NCBI GenBank assembly: GCA_003427395.1
Contig: BFEA01000247.1
Coordinates: 266,852 to 302,958, forward strand
DNA length: 36,107 nt
DNA from: Chara braunii
Taxonomy: Eukaryota; Streptophyta; Charophyceae; Charales; Characeae
Reading direction: 5' to 3'
Shown here: positions 1 to 9,644 of the stretch, in pieces
Layout: each line of letters opens with the position of its first letter
How positions within the stretch are numbered: position 1 is the stretch's first letter
Notes under the pieces: generated by a model
What the model saw: only the letters and a program-made list of their open reading frames with translations
Told to the model about the DNA's origin: nothing
Databases searched by the model: none
Position numbers and translations under genes: made by a program

Positions 1-19
1 GGGGGGGGGGGGGGGGGGG

Positions 20-86
<67 letters not shown>
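1..86. repeat. Poly-G followed by (GA)n microsatellite
   Basis: The first 22 bases are all G and are followed by an uninterrupted GA dinucleotide run to about base 86. The poly-G may be a sequencing or assembly-edge effect; the GA run resembles other GA tracts in the window. Confidence 0.95.
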
Positions 87-90
<4 letters not shown>

Positions 91-873
91 GTGCAGGGAC
101 AGAAGCTATGGCCACGAATTGTGATTTCAGCACTGTACATTTCTCACCGGCATGTATGGAGGAGGGGTGGTATTCAGCGGGGAACGCGGAAGTGTCAACT
201 TTGTTGTAATTTGTAGGTTGCCTTGTATTTCGTGGCTTTCACTGTGAAAAGCCCCATGTGATTGTAGACCCGCTGACTGACACGGAAAGTTTGGGAAGAA
301 CCATGTTCCAGAGTTTCTTCCTGAAGTGGAGCAGATCGCTCCTGATTACTTGAGTTATGAAACCTATCCCTTCACGAGCGCTGTTGCACATTGAGCAATT
401 GACCATCTGCAAAGTTTCTGCCTTCTGTAGAGGTTACTGGTCTCCCAGTGGGCTTGGGATTTGGCTTCATTCCTGGATCAGTTCTGAACCAGGTATTTGT
501 TATTATGGCGGAAATGAACAAGAGGCTCAGTTTTGAGGTTGTCTTGTCTTGGAGTACATCTCTCCTTTTCTTTTTTCCAACACAAGGCCCCATCTATTCG
601 GGGGGGCAACAGTCTGGTTGCTTATCACCGGCAAGTACAGAGCAATGTTCAGACTAGAGGAAGGGAGGCAGCAATAGATGAAAAAGGACCAGAGTACTAT
701 CCCTGTCGCACTAGAAGCTTTGCAGGGAGGACTAGGGGGGCAGTTCTGTGACACATGTCCTTCCCAACCAGGGCTCAGATGGTGGCCAGGAAACATCCAT
801 CGAGTACCCAGACGCACACACTGAGTATCCAGCACCTCCAGTCTCCAGGCCTCAAATCTTGCCTCCCATTATG
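87..873. other. No recognisable gene or element
   Basis: Non-repetitive sequence with only short open frames on both strands (about 70-100 codons), none with a recognisable motif. Nothing in it matches the rest of the window by eye. It is probably intergenic DNA or an old decayed repeat. Confidence 0.5.
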
Positions 874-1459
874 CTAGGCTGGCGTAGGAGTGTTCAGGTG
901 ATCGATATATAAGGTGAATGCTGGGGGACTAGATGTGCTATTGCAGAAAGGGTGTAAGAGTTTGACGTATGTGGGGAATGCTGGAGACTGCAAGTCGGAT
1001 TGCAGCAAGGGTGATAGTTGGACGTGGAATCGGGGTCAGAATGACAATAGCATCGATGCTACTCAGAAACGGATGTGAGGATTGGGACCCCGATATTGTG
1101 AAGGAGAGATGTATGGGCTGAAGAAGGGCACCCCGGTATTGGGGAGGGGAGATACATGGGCTGAAGAAGAGCAAACCCGGAGCTAGCCATGTCTACCTAG
1201 CCCTTCTTCAGCCCATATATCTCTCCTTCCCAATACTAGGGTCCCAATCCTCGCATCCGTTTCCTAGTCGTATGGATGCAATTGTCACTCTATCCGCAAT
1301 TCCGCATCCAATTATCACCGTTGCTGCAATACGACTTGCAGTCTCCCAGCATTCCCCATATATATGTCAAACTCTTACACCCTTTCTGCAATAGCACATG
1401 TAGTCTCCCAGCATTCACCTTATCTCTTGATCACCTGCACACTCCTACGCCCAGCCTAG
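874..1459. mobile_element. Foldback / MITE-like element with long inverted arms
   Basis: The left arm (about 877-1175) is the inverse of the right arm (about 1195-1456). Outer ends read GGCTGGCGTAGGAGTGT on the left and, reversed, GGCTGGGCGTAGGAGTGT on the right. Each end abuts a TA (875-876 and 1457-1458), which fits a TA target-site duplication as used by Tc1/mariner-type elements. Inside each arm there are shorter direct repeats: a unit beginning GAATGCTGG recurs about 60 bp apart, and the left arm carries two adjacent copies of a ~45-bp unit ending ATGGGCTGAAGAAG. There is no transposase. A transcript would fold into a hairpin of about 270 bp, a possible source of small RNAs. Class assignment is inference; the inverted repeat is directly visible. 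Confidence 0.8.
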
Positions 1460-2607
1460 ACTAACGGGGCGGCCCTCCTCCCCCCCCCCGACCCTCACCC
1501 CACGCTACGGCAGAATACATGGGCCTCAACTACCCTCATTTTGAGCTTTCACTAACTTCGTTGCAAAGTGATGTGGAAACTACTCTTCCTCATGTACTAA
1601 AATACTTCTGTAAAGTAGAACAAAAACCAATCTGCCTGTCGCAGGATCCTTCTTCACCGAGTGGGGTAGTCCCCCCGAACCCTCCAAACTTTGCTATCAT
1701 CATTTCCTGATTCTCGTCCACACCTCTGGAGATCCACCAGCATGTTGTTGTTGTCACTAACAGACTTCAAAAGACGTTCATGCACATGTGAAAGACACCA
1801 TACCAGTCGGACACGATGAAGAGGACAGAGAGAAGGAGAGGAGAGGAGAGAAGAGAGGAAAACGAAGTTGATGATGCATGATTGCCATTTTGAGAAATGT
1901 GAGAAGTCTAACAAGATAAAAAAGAGAGCATAGCATCAGGTAGTGCCAGACAAGGCAGATTGACTAACTCAAGGCAAAGACAAGATGAATGAGGGAAGGT
2001 GAGAGCTCATAATAGTCTCAAGAGTGTGGAAGCTAAGACATGGGCTGCTGCGCTCTGATCTATGCTCTCACTCCTCCCTTTCAGCCTCATTCTCTATCTC
2101 AGTCTCCCTGAGCGTCTAACACCACGTCTCTGTACATCCAGTGGAGCTGGTCTAGAAATGAACTGCCGCCTGCGATGACAGACATCTGAAAATGATCAGT
2201 CGAAAGCAAGGATCTTAATGTCAGTCCATGCACAGAACTCTTCCCATTTAGAAGAGATGCATGCGCGAGAGAAGATCCCTCCTCTCAAGTTACCGAACCC
2301 AGAAGGCTCTGTCAGTACTCCGATGTTGATCACCAATTGGCGAAATGTACCTCTTTACGAGGTCGGCAAGATTACCCGAATGTGAACCATCACAGCTGCT
2401 GAAAGGAATAGGTGGCCTTGGGTCATCGGCATACTGCCTAGGACCAAAACTGTAGATCAGTCTTTCACCATTAGAGTCAAGATTGACAGCAGGTTCGTCA
2501 AGGTTTATAATTGCTGCAGTCCAATCTGAGTTTAAGCATTCATGTGTCTTGCCCGCTGTCTTGCTTTAGAATTTCTCAAGGCATGAACTGATGTTTGAAT
2601 GAATCGA
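1460..2607. other. No recognisable gene or element
   Basis: About 1.1 kb between the foldback element and the hAT-like element. It contains a short purine-rich tract near 1820-1860 and a C-run near 1480-1490. Only short open frames without motifs are present. Confidence 0.5.
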
Positions 2608-2734
2608 GTAAGAAACAAGGCTGAATGTCCGGTCCCACCGGGGCCCCCTTCCCCCACCGGACGGTGGTACCGGCCGGTGGAGAGCACCGGTTCCCGCCGG
2701 TTGCAAATTGCGCAATTCGCTGGCGGGGGGGATT

Positions 2735-2808
2735 CAATTTTTTTTGGGGCCGGGAGGCCTCCATGCAGGTCGTGGAGGTTTCCCTGCCCCGAAAAAAAAT
2801 CAACCGGG
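2735..2808. repeat. Hairpin with T-run/A-run flanked arms
   Basis: Arms starting TTTTTTTTGGGGC and ending GCCCCGAAAAAAAAT enclose a second pairing of CCTCCA with TGGAGG. The result is a nearly continuous stem of about 30 bp with a short loop near 2763-2775. It lies inside the hAT-like element. Confidence 0.7.
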
Positions 2809-2817
2809 TCCGGTAGG

Positions 2818-2915
2818 CCCGCCAGATTGTTGAAAAACTGGCGGCCTATTTGGGCCGTGGATCTGGTGAGAGCTGGGGCCCAGATAGGCCGCCCGTTTTT
2901 GAACATTCGGGCGGG
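2818..2915. repeat. 39-bp near-perfect inverted repeat
   Basis: 2818-2856 and 2877-2915 are inverse copies of each other with a handful of mismatches. The innermost 17 bp (GGCGGCCTATTTGGGCC against its inverse) differ at one position. The loop is 20 bp. The left arm itself also contains a smaller hairpin (CCGCCAG with CTGGCGG). GC-rich, inside the hAT-like element. Confidence 0.8.
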
Positions 2916-3124
2916 AAACCACCCGAAGTTCTTGGCGGCGATCCAAACCTTCCCCAGGCACACAGCCCCCACCACCCCCGCCTCCCGCCTCCAGCTGCTT
3001 TCGAGCAGCCGGACCCGTTACTTTCGACACTTCGTCGAAAGTGAACGAGGTCGAGACTGTGTGGACCCCCCCACGTCCGCCCCGGCCTCCCCCATCGTCT
3101 ATCGGTAGAGGTAAGTCTTCCTTT

Positions 3125-3294
3125 GTTCTCTGTTTCTTCTTCTTCGTACTATCTTCTTCTTCTTCTTTTTCTTCTTCTTCTTCTTCGTATTATCTTCTTC
3201 TCCTTCTTCTGGCAAAGCCTAAGGCGGAAGTTTGCGAACTAGAGAGAGAGAGAGAGTAAAGTAGTGTGTGCGCGCGGGGGGTAGCGGGCGCACG

Positions 3295-3350
<56 letters not shown>

Positions 3351-3425
3351 AAAGTAGTGGGCGCGTGTGGAGGGTAAGAGAGAGAGAGCAAAGTAGTGGG
3401 CGCGTGTGGAGGGTAGCCGGCGTGT
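3125..3425. repeat. TTC-rich tract, GA tracts and a ~40-bp GA/GTGGGCGCGTGTGGAGG duplication
   Basis: 3130-3215 is dominated by TTC/TTCTTC. 3241-3256 and 3300-3350 are GA runs. A unit of GA run, GCAAAGTAGTGGGCGCGTG and TGGAGGGTA occurs twice in tandem (about 3340-3376 and 3379-3416), and a diverged relative lies at 3241-3290. Open frames through here merely reflect the repeat. Confidence 0.85.
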
Positions 3426-3445
3426 GGGTGACAATATGGACAGTG

Positions 3446-3762
3446 GATGATGATGATGATGATGGAGGAGGACATTATGATGATGGTGACAACGATGACG
3501 AAGACGACGAAGAAGGATGACATCATGATGATGGTGACGATGACGAAGGATGACATCATGATGATGGTGATGACGATGACGACGACGACTACCGCGAAGG
3601 CGACGACGATGATGACGACGACGACGGCGATGATGATGATGATGATGATGGTGATGGTGATGATGATGACGACGACGACGATGATGATGGTGATGATAAC
3701 GATGACGATGATGACGATGATGATGATGATGATGATGATGACGAGGAGGAGGAGGAGGAGGA
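3446..3762. repeat. Imperfect GAT/GAC trinucleotide array
   Basis: About 315 bp of GAT, GAC, GGT and GAA triplets with no conserved non-repeat motif. It reads as poly-Asp, poly-Met/Thr or poly-His depending on frame and strand, so the long open frames are by-products of the repeat. It ends in a GAG run (about 3743-3760). Confidence 0.9.
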
Positions 3763-3800
3763 CACCCCGAAATGCAGCCCACCCTCAACCCATGAATTTC

Positions 3801-3819
3801 NCCCCCCCCCCCCCCCCCN
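3801..3819. other. Poly-C run bounded by ambiguous bases (N)
   Basis: N at 3801 and 3819 bracket 17 C residues. The run is followed about 10 bases later by an A run. This is probably a spot of unresolved homopolymer length. Confidence 0.9.
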
Positions 3820-4038
3820 CCAACCCCATGAAAAAAAAAAAAATGCATATCAATATTTCTCTGCGGATTCGGGGAGATCTCGAGAAGCGCAGTCCAACTC
3901 CATCCAGAAAAAAAAAATAAAAAAAATCGACCTGGTTAACCGGAATTCTGGTTGGACCACCGGGGTTCCAACCTCCCCGGTTGGGTCCGGTCCAGTCCAG
4001 TCCAACCGACCGGTGGCCGGTGCAGCCCTGGCAAGAAA

Positions 4039-4935
4039 AGCATAAACAGTGAGGCTTTCTTCTCTGAAACCTGCAGCATTGATGTGAAGATAAGGCACGA
4101 CCTCCTTGGAAGCAATCTGGTTGAGGTGGGACAAGACTGACCTATCGATCGGAAAGAAAAGGACTGGACTGAGCTAATGAGAAAATCAGTCACTGATGGT
4201 TTCTCAGGCTCTGACGATAGTCCAGGAGTGCGATGCTGCTAGAGCATGAGTGAAGTGGAATCCCTTAATGTAGTTCACTTGAGGTTGAGTTGAACAAAAT
4301 CACTTATAATGATGAACCCACTGAATCTCGAAATGAAACAACCATTGAATTGCTGTACTGTCCTGTGGTGATTTCTCTTGCTTTCTCAACTGTTTCAATG
4401 TAGGATGAAGTGTTGTGCAATCGTTCGTCTGATCCGAGGAAATAGAACACATATTCAATGAATTTCTGGCTTCTCACTTTCTCCAGTGTTTTTCTCTTCA
4501 TCATTCTCTTATAAAACTTAACGTCCTCAATGACTTTGCTTTCCCACCGTTCCTTTTTGTCCGTGTAGAGTGTGCAAGTCATCACGACGGTATCCTTATT
4601 TGCGATGATTCTCCCTTCCTTTTTCCACCTGCCATTACCTTGGATCGAGCTGGCAATGGACTACTGCAATTACCTTGCAGCGGGAAATTTGCTCGCAACA
4701 GAACACTTGCTGTAAAGCAGCCTACTGCAGGAAGTTCACTGCATGCTGTCCGTTGCACACTGAAGAAAACTAATTGCAATCAATCTGCTGTTGAGAACTT
4801 AGTGCCAACGCTCTGCTATAAACATTTTGTTGCTGGGAACTCGTCACAGAACAGTCTAATGTGGAAAGTTCGCAGCAAGAAGGATCGCAGGCTACGGTGA
4901 TACATCAATTAGGATGTGATTTGAAGCAGCACTCG
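4039..4935. other. Interval between hAT-like element and LINE-1; one weak open frame
   Basis: No element boundaries are visible here. A 93-codon open frame on the minus strand (4304-4585) has a lysine/glutamate-rich, protein-like composition and starts with ATG, but I do not recognise it and it has no diagnostic motif. 4650-4880 contains loosely repeated phrases of the type CTGCAGGAAGTT / TTGCTGGGAACT at about 30-bp spacing, perhaps a very old tandem repeat. Confidence 0.35.
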
Positions 4936-4947
4936 TTTGTGCAACTG

Positions 4948-5659
4948 TTTTTTTTTTTTTTTTAACAAAACAGGTCCTTATGGTCCTGGCTTCTTTCCAT
5001 TCTGGGGAGCGTCAGTCCGGTGCCTATGCCCCCGGCAAGTCAAAGGATTTACATGTAATACACACTCACGTTTCCTTCCGTCAGGCTGAAGGATACCTGA
5101 CCACCATTGATTACTCCCTTGTAGGAGGGTTGACTGTCCGCTTGCCCTCATAGGCCTGCCAGATATTCCTCTAACAAACTAGAGAAGTGAGAGGTTTTGC
5201 TGACGTTTGTGCACGTTTGGCTTTCTCACACCCTGTTTATCGACCTGCTTGTTCCTGTGTCTGTCGTACTGATCTTCGGTCTTGGACTTCCATGTTCGGT
5301 TGTCGCCTTTCCATTACCCATGATACCACTTCTTCCATATCAGTCTGTTGTCCGTTATGGTGGCCACCTTGCCCTTTATTAGCCAGTCCTTTAGGAACGC
5401 TCGTCTGTTAGCTGCATGCTTATCTAGTCTGTGTTTCGCTGATGAAGATATCGTCCGCCATCTGCTCCGGATTTCGGTCTCCGCCTCTGCTCCGGATTTC
5501 GGCCTCCGCCATCAAGAGAGTCCACATTTCTTCCTTTGCCACCTCTGCTCCCTCAATTGTCTGTGTGCATCGTCGTTTCCATATGATCCAGAGAGTTAGG
5601 TTTCTGAGTAACTGGAACCAGACATCCCTGCTGCCCTTGAGGTGCCCGGGAGTAGATGG
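4948..5659 (-). other. LINE-1 3' UTR with poly(A)
   Basis: About 0.7 kb of minus-strand sequence between the last coding motif and the poly(A) (T run at 4948-4963). The last 100 bases before the A-run carry GACTGACGCTCCCCAGAAT, which resembles the 3' end of the retrocopy at 9645-10616 (GTGACGCTCCCCACC). Short open frames on the plus strand here are not supported. Confidence 0.7.
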
Positions 5660-5890
5660 TTAGGGGGGAAGTGCTGGGGGTGGGGCTGAGAAGAGGTTAG
5701 ACCATAGTTTCTGAACTTTGTTCCAGTACCAGGTTGCTTCAGGACAGAAGAGTAGGCAGTGTGGGATATCTTCCGGAGTGTTTTTGTTGCACATTGCGCA
5801 CATTTCCGAGCTGTTCGGGTCTGAGCATTTCCTTCTTTTGTGAAGCCATTGGTTGACCGGGAGGGCTAAGTGTGCAAGGAGCCATTGCAT
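5660..5890 (-). pseudogene. LINE-1 ORF2 C-terminal zinc knuckle (zf-RVT-like)
   Basis: The open stretch ends LINE-1's coding part with LLAHLALPVNQWLHKRR, then CAMC, IPHCLLFCPEA and WYWNKVQKLW. The CX2C...HX4C spacing plus the CPEA and W-W residues match the zf-RVT type end of plant LINE ORF2 proteins, which binds nucleic acid. It is preceded by frame breaks. Confidence 0.85.
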
Positions 5891-6665
5891 ACGTCAGATT
5901 TTAACTGGTCTGATAAGAAGGTATTTGGCCCACAGGATGGAGAATTGGGTCGGCGGGTCCAAATTCAGGCTGGTCCGCCATTTCTCTACCAACCCTGGAT
6001 TTGGATCTGTGGTCTGTGGTCCGAGGTCGTAGCCGAATTTTACATCATATTGGGAAATTGTTTTAGACTGCCCTGTGGTGCCCTGTTTCCACCTCCATTC
6101 CTTGGGGTCGAATTCCAGGTCTTCGATGCCGAGTTCTGGCTGGGATATGACCCATGGTCTGTTCTGGGAGACTCGGACCTTCCTGAGGTTTCTAGTCGCG
6201 TGGCTTGGGGCTCGTTCTGGATTACGAGCTTTTGAAGGGTATGGTTGGCGATACGGTAGGATAAGAAGTTCGATCGGTAGCTTGAAGAGTCTGATCTAAA
6301 TACGAAGCGGTAGGCTCTCTCAGGTGGAGTGTGCGTAATAAGTATGCGCCAATCGCCTGTTTTCCAAGTAGATGTTTCTCTGAGGATGCATCGCTGCTAA
6401 GTTGGTTTCAAGCTCGTGGCATCCCCTGAGGGAGGTTCGGAGTTCGTGGGCCGTCAACCAGTCCTTCGGTTCCGCTGACCATAGGTGTTTGAGCTGCCAT
6501 ACTCCTCTCTCCACCCATGTGAGCCATCTCCTATCTCTCGCGTAGAGGGACCAGGGGTGACCTGTTGTGTCTTTGATGCAGAGGTTGCAGAAGACGGTTG
6601 TTTGGAAACCTCTTCTTGGTTGTCTGGTGCCCCGTGTTTGCTGGGCGTCGTTCGGCGCCAGGCTT

Positions 6666-7208
6666 TCAGAGTTGGCGTCCAGTATGGGTTAGGCGAGGGG
6701 GTGGGTTGACTGGTTGGTTACTGTTGGGTTCTCGTTGATGTTTGATTGACCATTCTTTGGCCATAATCCAGAAGAGGCCTTGCATATTGGATAGGGAGTT
6801 TATTGGAGCGAGGTTCCTTATACTGTCCAAGGCCAATTTCATCCATGGGAGGAATTGTTTGGTGAGAATCTTAATTATCCATTTCATCTGAAAGGCGATA
6901 GTTTCCTGTCTAGGGTCAATGATCCCCAATCCTCCTCCTTGCGGTTTCCTAATGACAATTTGCCAGGAAACCTTGTTCATTACGGTAGTTTTGTTGGGGT
7001 TGCCCGTCCATAAATAACATCTGACCCGGACCTTGAGATTCTTGATTTCTTCGCCAGGGGGGAACCAGATGGAGGTCATGTACAATAGCATGGAGAATAT
7101 TGACGTGTTTATAATAAGTGCTTTACCAAACAGGGATGTCTGGGTTCTCTTACACAGCGCTAGGCGGGTTATTGCCTTTGCGATTAAGGTTGGCCCATCC
7201 CTGGCCAT
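6666..7208 (-). pseudogene. LINE-1 ORF2, connection region
   Basis: A 180-codon open stretch downstream of the RT. It contains LFGKALIINTSIFSMLLY and, further on, PQGGGLGIIDPRQETIAFQM, typical of the thumb/connection region of plant LINEs (GGLGI-DP). LINE-2 carries the equivalent KGGLGILDPTTLITTLMV at about 13550-13610. The region from 5900 to 6660 continues the same domain in broken frames. Confidence 0.85.
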
Positions 7209-7261
7209 GTGTCGTCCTTGTTGACCATGATTCTCACTTGTTGACCATGATTCCCAGGTAT

Positions 7262-8165
7262 CTAAGTGTTTGGTCGCCTGTGGACCATGACATTGGGGTG
7301 GATTCTCACTTCGTTTTTGAACCAGTTTACCTTCATTTTTTGTGTTAGTCGAAAGGCTTCCATGACTCTGACGAGGGTTTGGAACGAGGAGTTGTTGGCA
7401 CGAACGAGGACTGTTAGATCATCGGCAAACATCAGCGTTGTAGGCAGAGCGAAGTCGTGAAGGGGGTCGTAGTTTTGCGTGGTGAGGCGGTCTATAGAAG
7501 GGTATTTGCGAAGGAAGGAGGCAATGACCTCCATGATGAATAGGAAGATAGGGGAAGCTAGTGGGTCACCTTGACGGACGAACCTCAATATCGGATAGGC
7601 GTCTGACACTATCCTGTTTATTTGGACTATGCCCGTGGCGTCGCCTTATAGAACTGTGACCCATTCTCTATTTTGGCCCACTCACATATTTTTCGTACAG
7701 CTCTGGAGAAAATTCCAATTCACTTGATCGTAGGCTTTTTCAAAATCGAAGAATAGAATGTCCGCATCCATTCGTTTTGTAGTAACCTTCCTTGCTGCCT
7801 TATTCAGGGTCATCACATTGTCTAGTATATATCTACCTGGAATGAACTCTGCTTGATCCTATTAGCTAGTGCTTTCGCCAATATTTTGTAAGGGGTTGTG
7901 AAAGGTGAAAAATCGGTCTGTAGTTTTTTAGGTCCTCTTTGTCGCGGCTTTCTTATGGAGTAACGAGACCATACTGGTACTTAGGAATGAACCCAGCCCT
8001 CCCTTCGCTTTGCTGTCATTGATAAAATTGAGGAGGTCGTTCCCTAGGATAGACCAAAACTGAACTCGGAACTCTTTGGAGAGTCAATCGATCCCTGGTG
8101 CCTTGTTGTTTCCCATCTGTGATAAGCCGCTTGGGGTTCCCTTAGGGTGATTGGTTTTTCCAAGC
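7262..8165 (-). pseudogene. LINE-1 ORF2, reverse transcriptase domain (decayed)
   Basis: RT motifs appear in order on the minus strand but in different frames. YKILAKALAN and AEFIPGRYILDN lie near 7810-7900. Motif A, LFFDFEKAYDQVNW, is near 7705-7765. Motif B, RQGDPLASPIFLFIMEV, and motif C, MFADDLTVL (near 7410-7430), lie in one 115-codon open stretch at 7262-7609. FADD is the usual catalytic core of LINE RT. At least two frame breaks and a stop interrupt the domain. Confidence 0.9.
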
Positions 8166-8169
8166 CCTC

Positions 8170-8517
8170 TTACTGTTCTGATGAGATCGTCCTCTCTAGG
8201 TAAGACATCATTTGCTGATAGGCTGTTATGTTTATCGTGGATGGGGGTGAGGATGTTTTGGCTTCGTAGAGGGTTGCATAGAAGGATCTGGCAATCCTTA
8301 CCATGTATAAGACAACTGTTTTTATTCTCCCCTGATCTGATGGGTCTTGCAGCTTCTCGATCGTGTTGTTTCTAGCATTGGCTTTTATTTTGGTGAAGAA
8401 GAACTTAGTCATAGATTCGTTCAGAGTATAGTCAGTCATCCTGACTCGTATTTGTAGGCCTCTCCTCCATTCGTTAAACTCTTCCTTGGAAGCGTTAAGT
8501 AGGTCGTAGTAGAACAC
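8170..8517 (-). pseudogene. LINE-1 ORF2, endonuclease-RT linker (decayed)
   Basis: A 115-codon open stretch whose composition and position, between endonuclease and RT, match the linker of plant-type LINE ORF2. It contains the basic segment FNEWRRGLQIRVRMTDYTLN. LINE-2 has a recognisably similar segment at 14937-15221 (ALQRWEGIRIRGRMTCYQKE). Frame breaks separate it from both neighbouring domains. Confidence 0.7.
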
Positions 8518-8794
8518 GTTGGTGGGGTCTGATGTGAGATTAGCCTCTGCAATTCACAATTTGAAGTTCTCCCTTTCTGATTTTACATTCAACCGTTATG
8601 CTTCTTGATTCAGCCGACACCGTCAGTGCCAGGTTTGAGTAAATGTCTATGAATTATTGGTGTCTGTCACACTGTCGTACTTCTTCTTGTCACATGAATA
8701 ACCAATTTCATTTAACTGCCTCTGTTAGACGGTCTGTGGAGAGAAGAGAGAGATTGTACAAACCATGTCCTCTTTCCACAAGGGTGTTAAAGTT

Positions 8795-9541
8795 GAGGAG
8801 CAGGTGTATGGGTTTATGGTCCAGCCCTTTAAAGGCAGATGGAGGTAGGATTTCGGCCTCCTTAATTCTACCTTAAAGGAGTTCGGAAATCAGGAAGAAG
8901 TTGATCCGTGGTAGGGAAGTATGGTCCGCTTGATTTCTTTTGACAAGGAAAAAGACTCTCGTTAGGGGATGGAGTGTTCTGAACGGGTCGATTAGTTCAA
9001 ATTTTGTCATAATGTTTGGAATTTGGGTTCCTGCACGTGTGGGACCCATCAGCAAGGAGCGAGAGATGCGGTCAAGGTTAGGGTCTAAGGTAGTGTTCCA
9101 GTCCCCTGCTATGATTATTGGTAGGCGCGTTGGGATGATCGCTCTGATGTCGGTGAAGAACTCTAGTCGTTCACATTTTGCATTGGGGGTGTATATGTTT
9201 AAGATTCTCAGTTCTTCTACTTGTCATCTGATGTCGATCCAGGACCATCTGCCCTTTGTCCAGATTTTGAATGAGCGAGGTACGAGGATTGTTGTTCCTC
9301 GTTTGGTATGTCCCTCTTTGTTAGACCACAGTGTAAAATTGCACCCGCCCAGACTTTTTTCCATTGTCCTTTTGATTCTGGTGTGGTGTGCAAGATTTGA
9401 CAAGTGGGTTTCTTGGAAAAGGATGATGTCCAGTTTGGGCTTCTTTTTTTGGTTGAATACTATCCGAATATCTCGAAGTTTGTCTTCTTCGGATAATATG
9501 TTACCTAGGCCGTTGACATTCCAGTTATGGATTGTCAGCCC
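8795..9541 (-). pseudogene. LINE-1 ORF2, AP-endonuclease domain (decayed)
   Basis: One minus-strand frame runs from the truncated 5' end and shows the ordered motifs of LINE AP-like endonucleases (target-DNA nicking): WNVNG (Asn), FQETHL (catalytic Glu), IYTPNA (Tyr) and GDWN (Asp/Asn), then RINFFLIS where RID is usual, then LDHKPI (catalytic Asp-His) near 8800-8840. An in-frame TGA lies near 9225 and a TAA near 8874, just before the DHKPI segment. The D-to-N change in RIN may be a decay mutation. There is no start codon because the copy is truncated. High confidence in the family; non-functional as it stands. Confidence 0.9.
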
Positions 9542-9626
9542 CTTTGTGCAACTTAATGAGGTGCCTACTCACTACAAGGGGCATCTACCGACTCAGCAAA
9601 AAGGAATTTTGTTCGAGCACCATCCT

Positions 9627-9644
9627 AGGGTCAGGGACCTGCAC
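9627..9644 (+). repeat. Left 18-bp TSD of the retrocopy
   Basis: AGGGTCAGGGACCTGCAC, matched by AGGGTCAAGGACCTGCAC at 10617-10634 (17 of 18 identical). The right copy follows directly on an A-rich tail, which is the signature of target-primed insertion. Confidence 0.85.

Larger units (their letters stand above)
2616..4030. mobile_element. Non-autonomous hAT-like element with 8-bp TSD
   Basis: The left end begins CAAGGCTG and the right end, reversed, begins CAGGGCTG. Both match the CAGGG-type termini of hAT transposons. The flanking octamers are GTAAGAAA (2608-2615) and GCAAGAAA (4031-4038), a 7-of-8 match to the expected 8-bp target-site duplication. Both subterminal regions are rich in ACCGG/CCGGT repeats (2627-2710 and 3945-4025), as expected for transposase-binding arrays. 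No hAT transposase or dimerisation domain is visible. The interior instead carries strong hairpins (about 2735-2915) and roughly 650 bp of microsatellite (TTC, GA and GAY runs). I read it as a deleted derivative whose interior was replaced by simple repeats. Confidence 0.72.
4947..9542 (-). mobile_element. LINE-1: 5'-truncated non-LTR retrotransposon with 11-bp TSD
   Basis: Minus-strand element of about 4.6 kb. Its 3' end is the poly(A) seen as 16 T at 4948-4963. The flanking direct repeat TTTGTGCAACT is identical at 4936-4946 and 9543-9553, so both ends are fixed. The coding order along the minus strand is AP-endonuclease, reverse transcriptase, connection domain and CCHC knuckle, that is, ORF2. 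The 5' end falls two or three codons before the first endonuclease motif (HNWNVNG), so ORF1 and the 5' UTR are missing, as expected from incomplete target-primed reverse transcription. The frame is broken by stops and indels throughout, so the copy is dead. It differs in sequence from LINE-2, although the 3' ends share GACGCTCCCCA-like phrases, which suggests related families. Confidence 0.93.

Noticed and set aside
3219-3920. Long open frames through the GAY repeat on both strands (poly-Asp, poly-His, Met/Thr-rich)
   Set aside because: They exist in several frames at once and follow only the trinucleotide repeat; no unique coding sequence flanks them.
5187-5663. Plus-strand open frames of 60-80 codons
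   Set aside because: They lie antisense within the LINE-1 3' UTR and have no coding signature.
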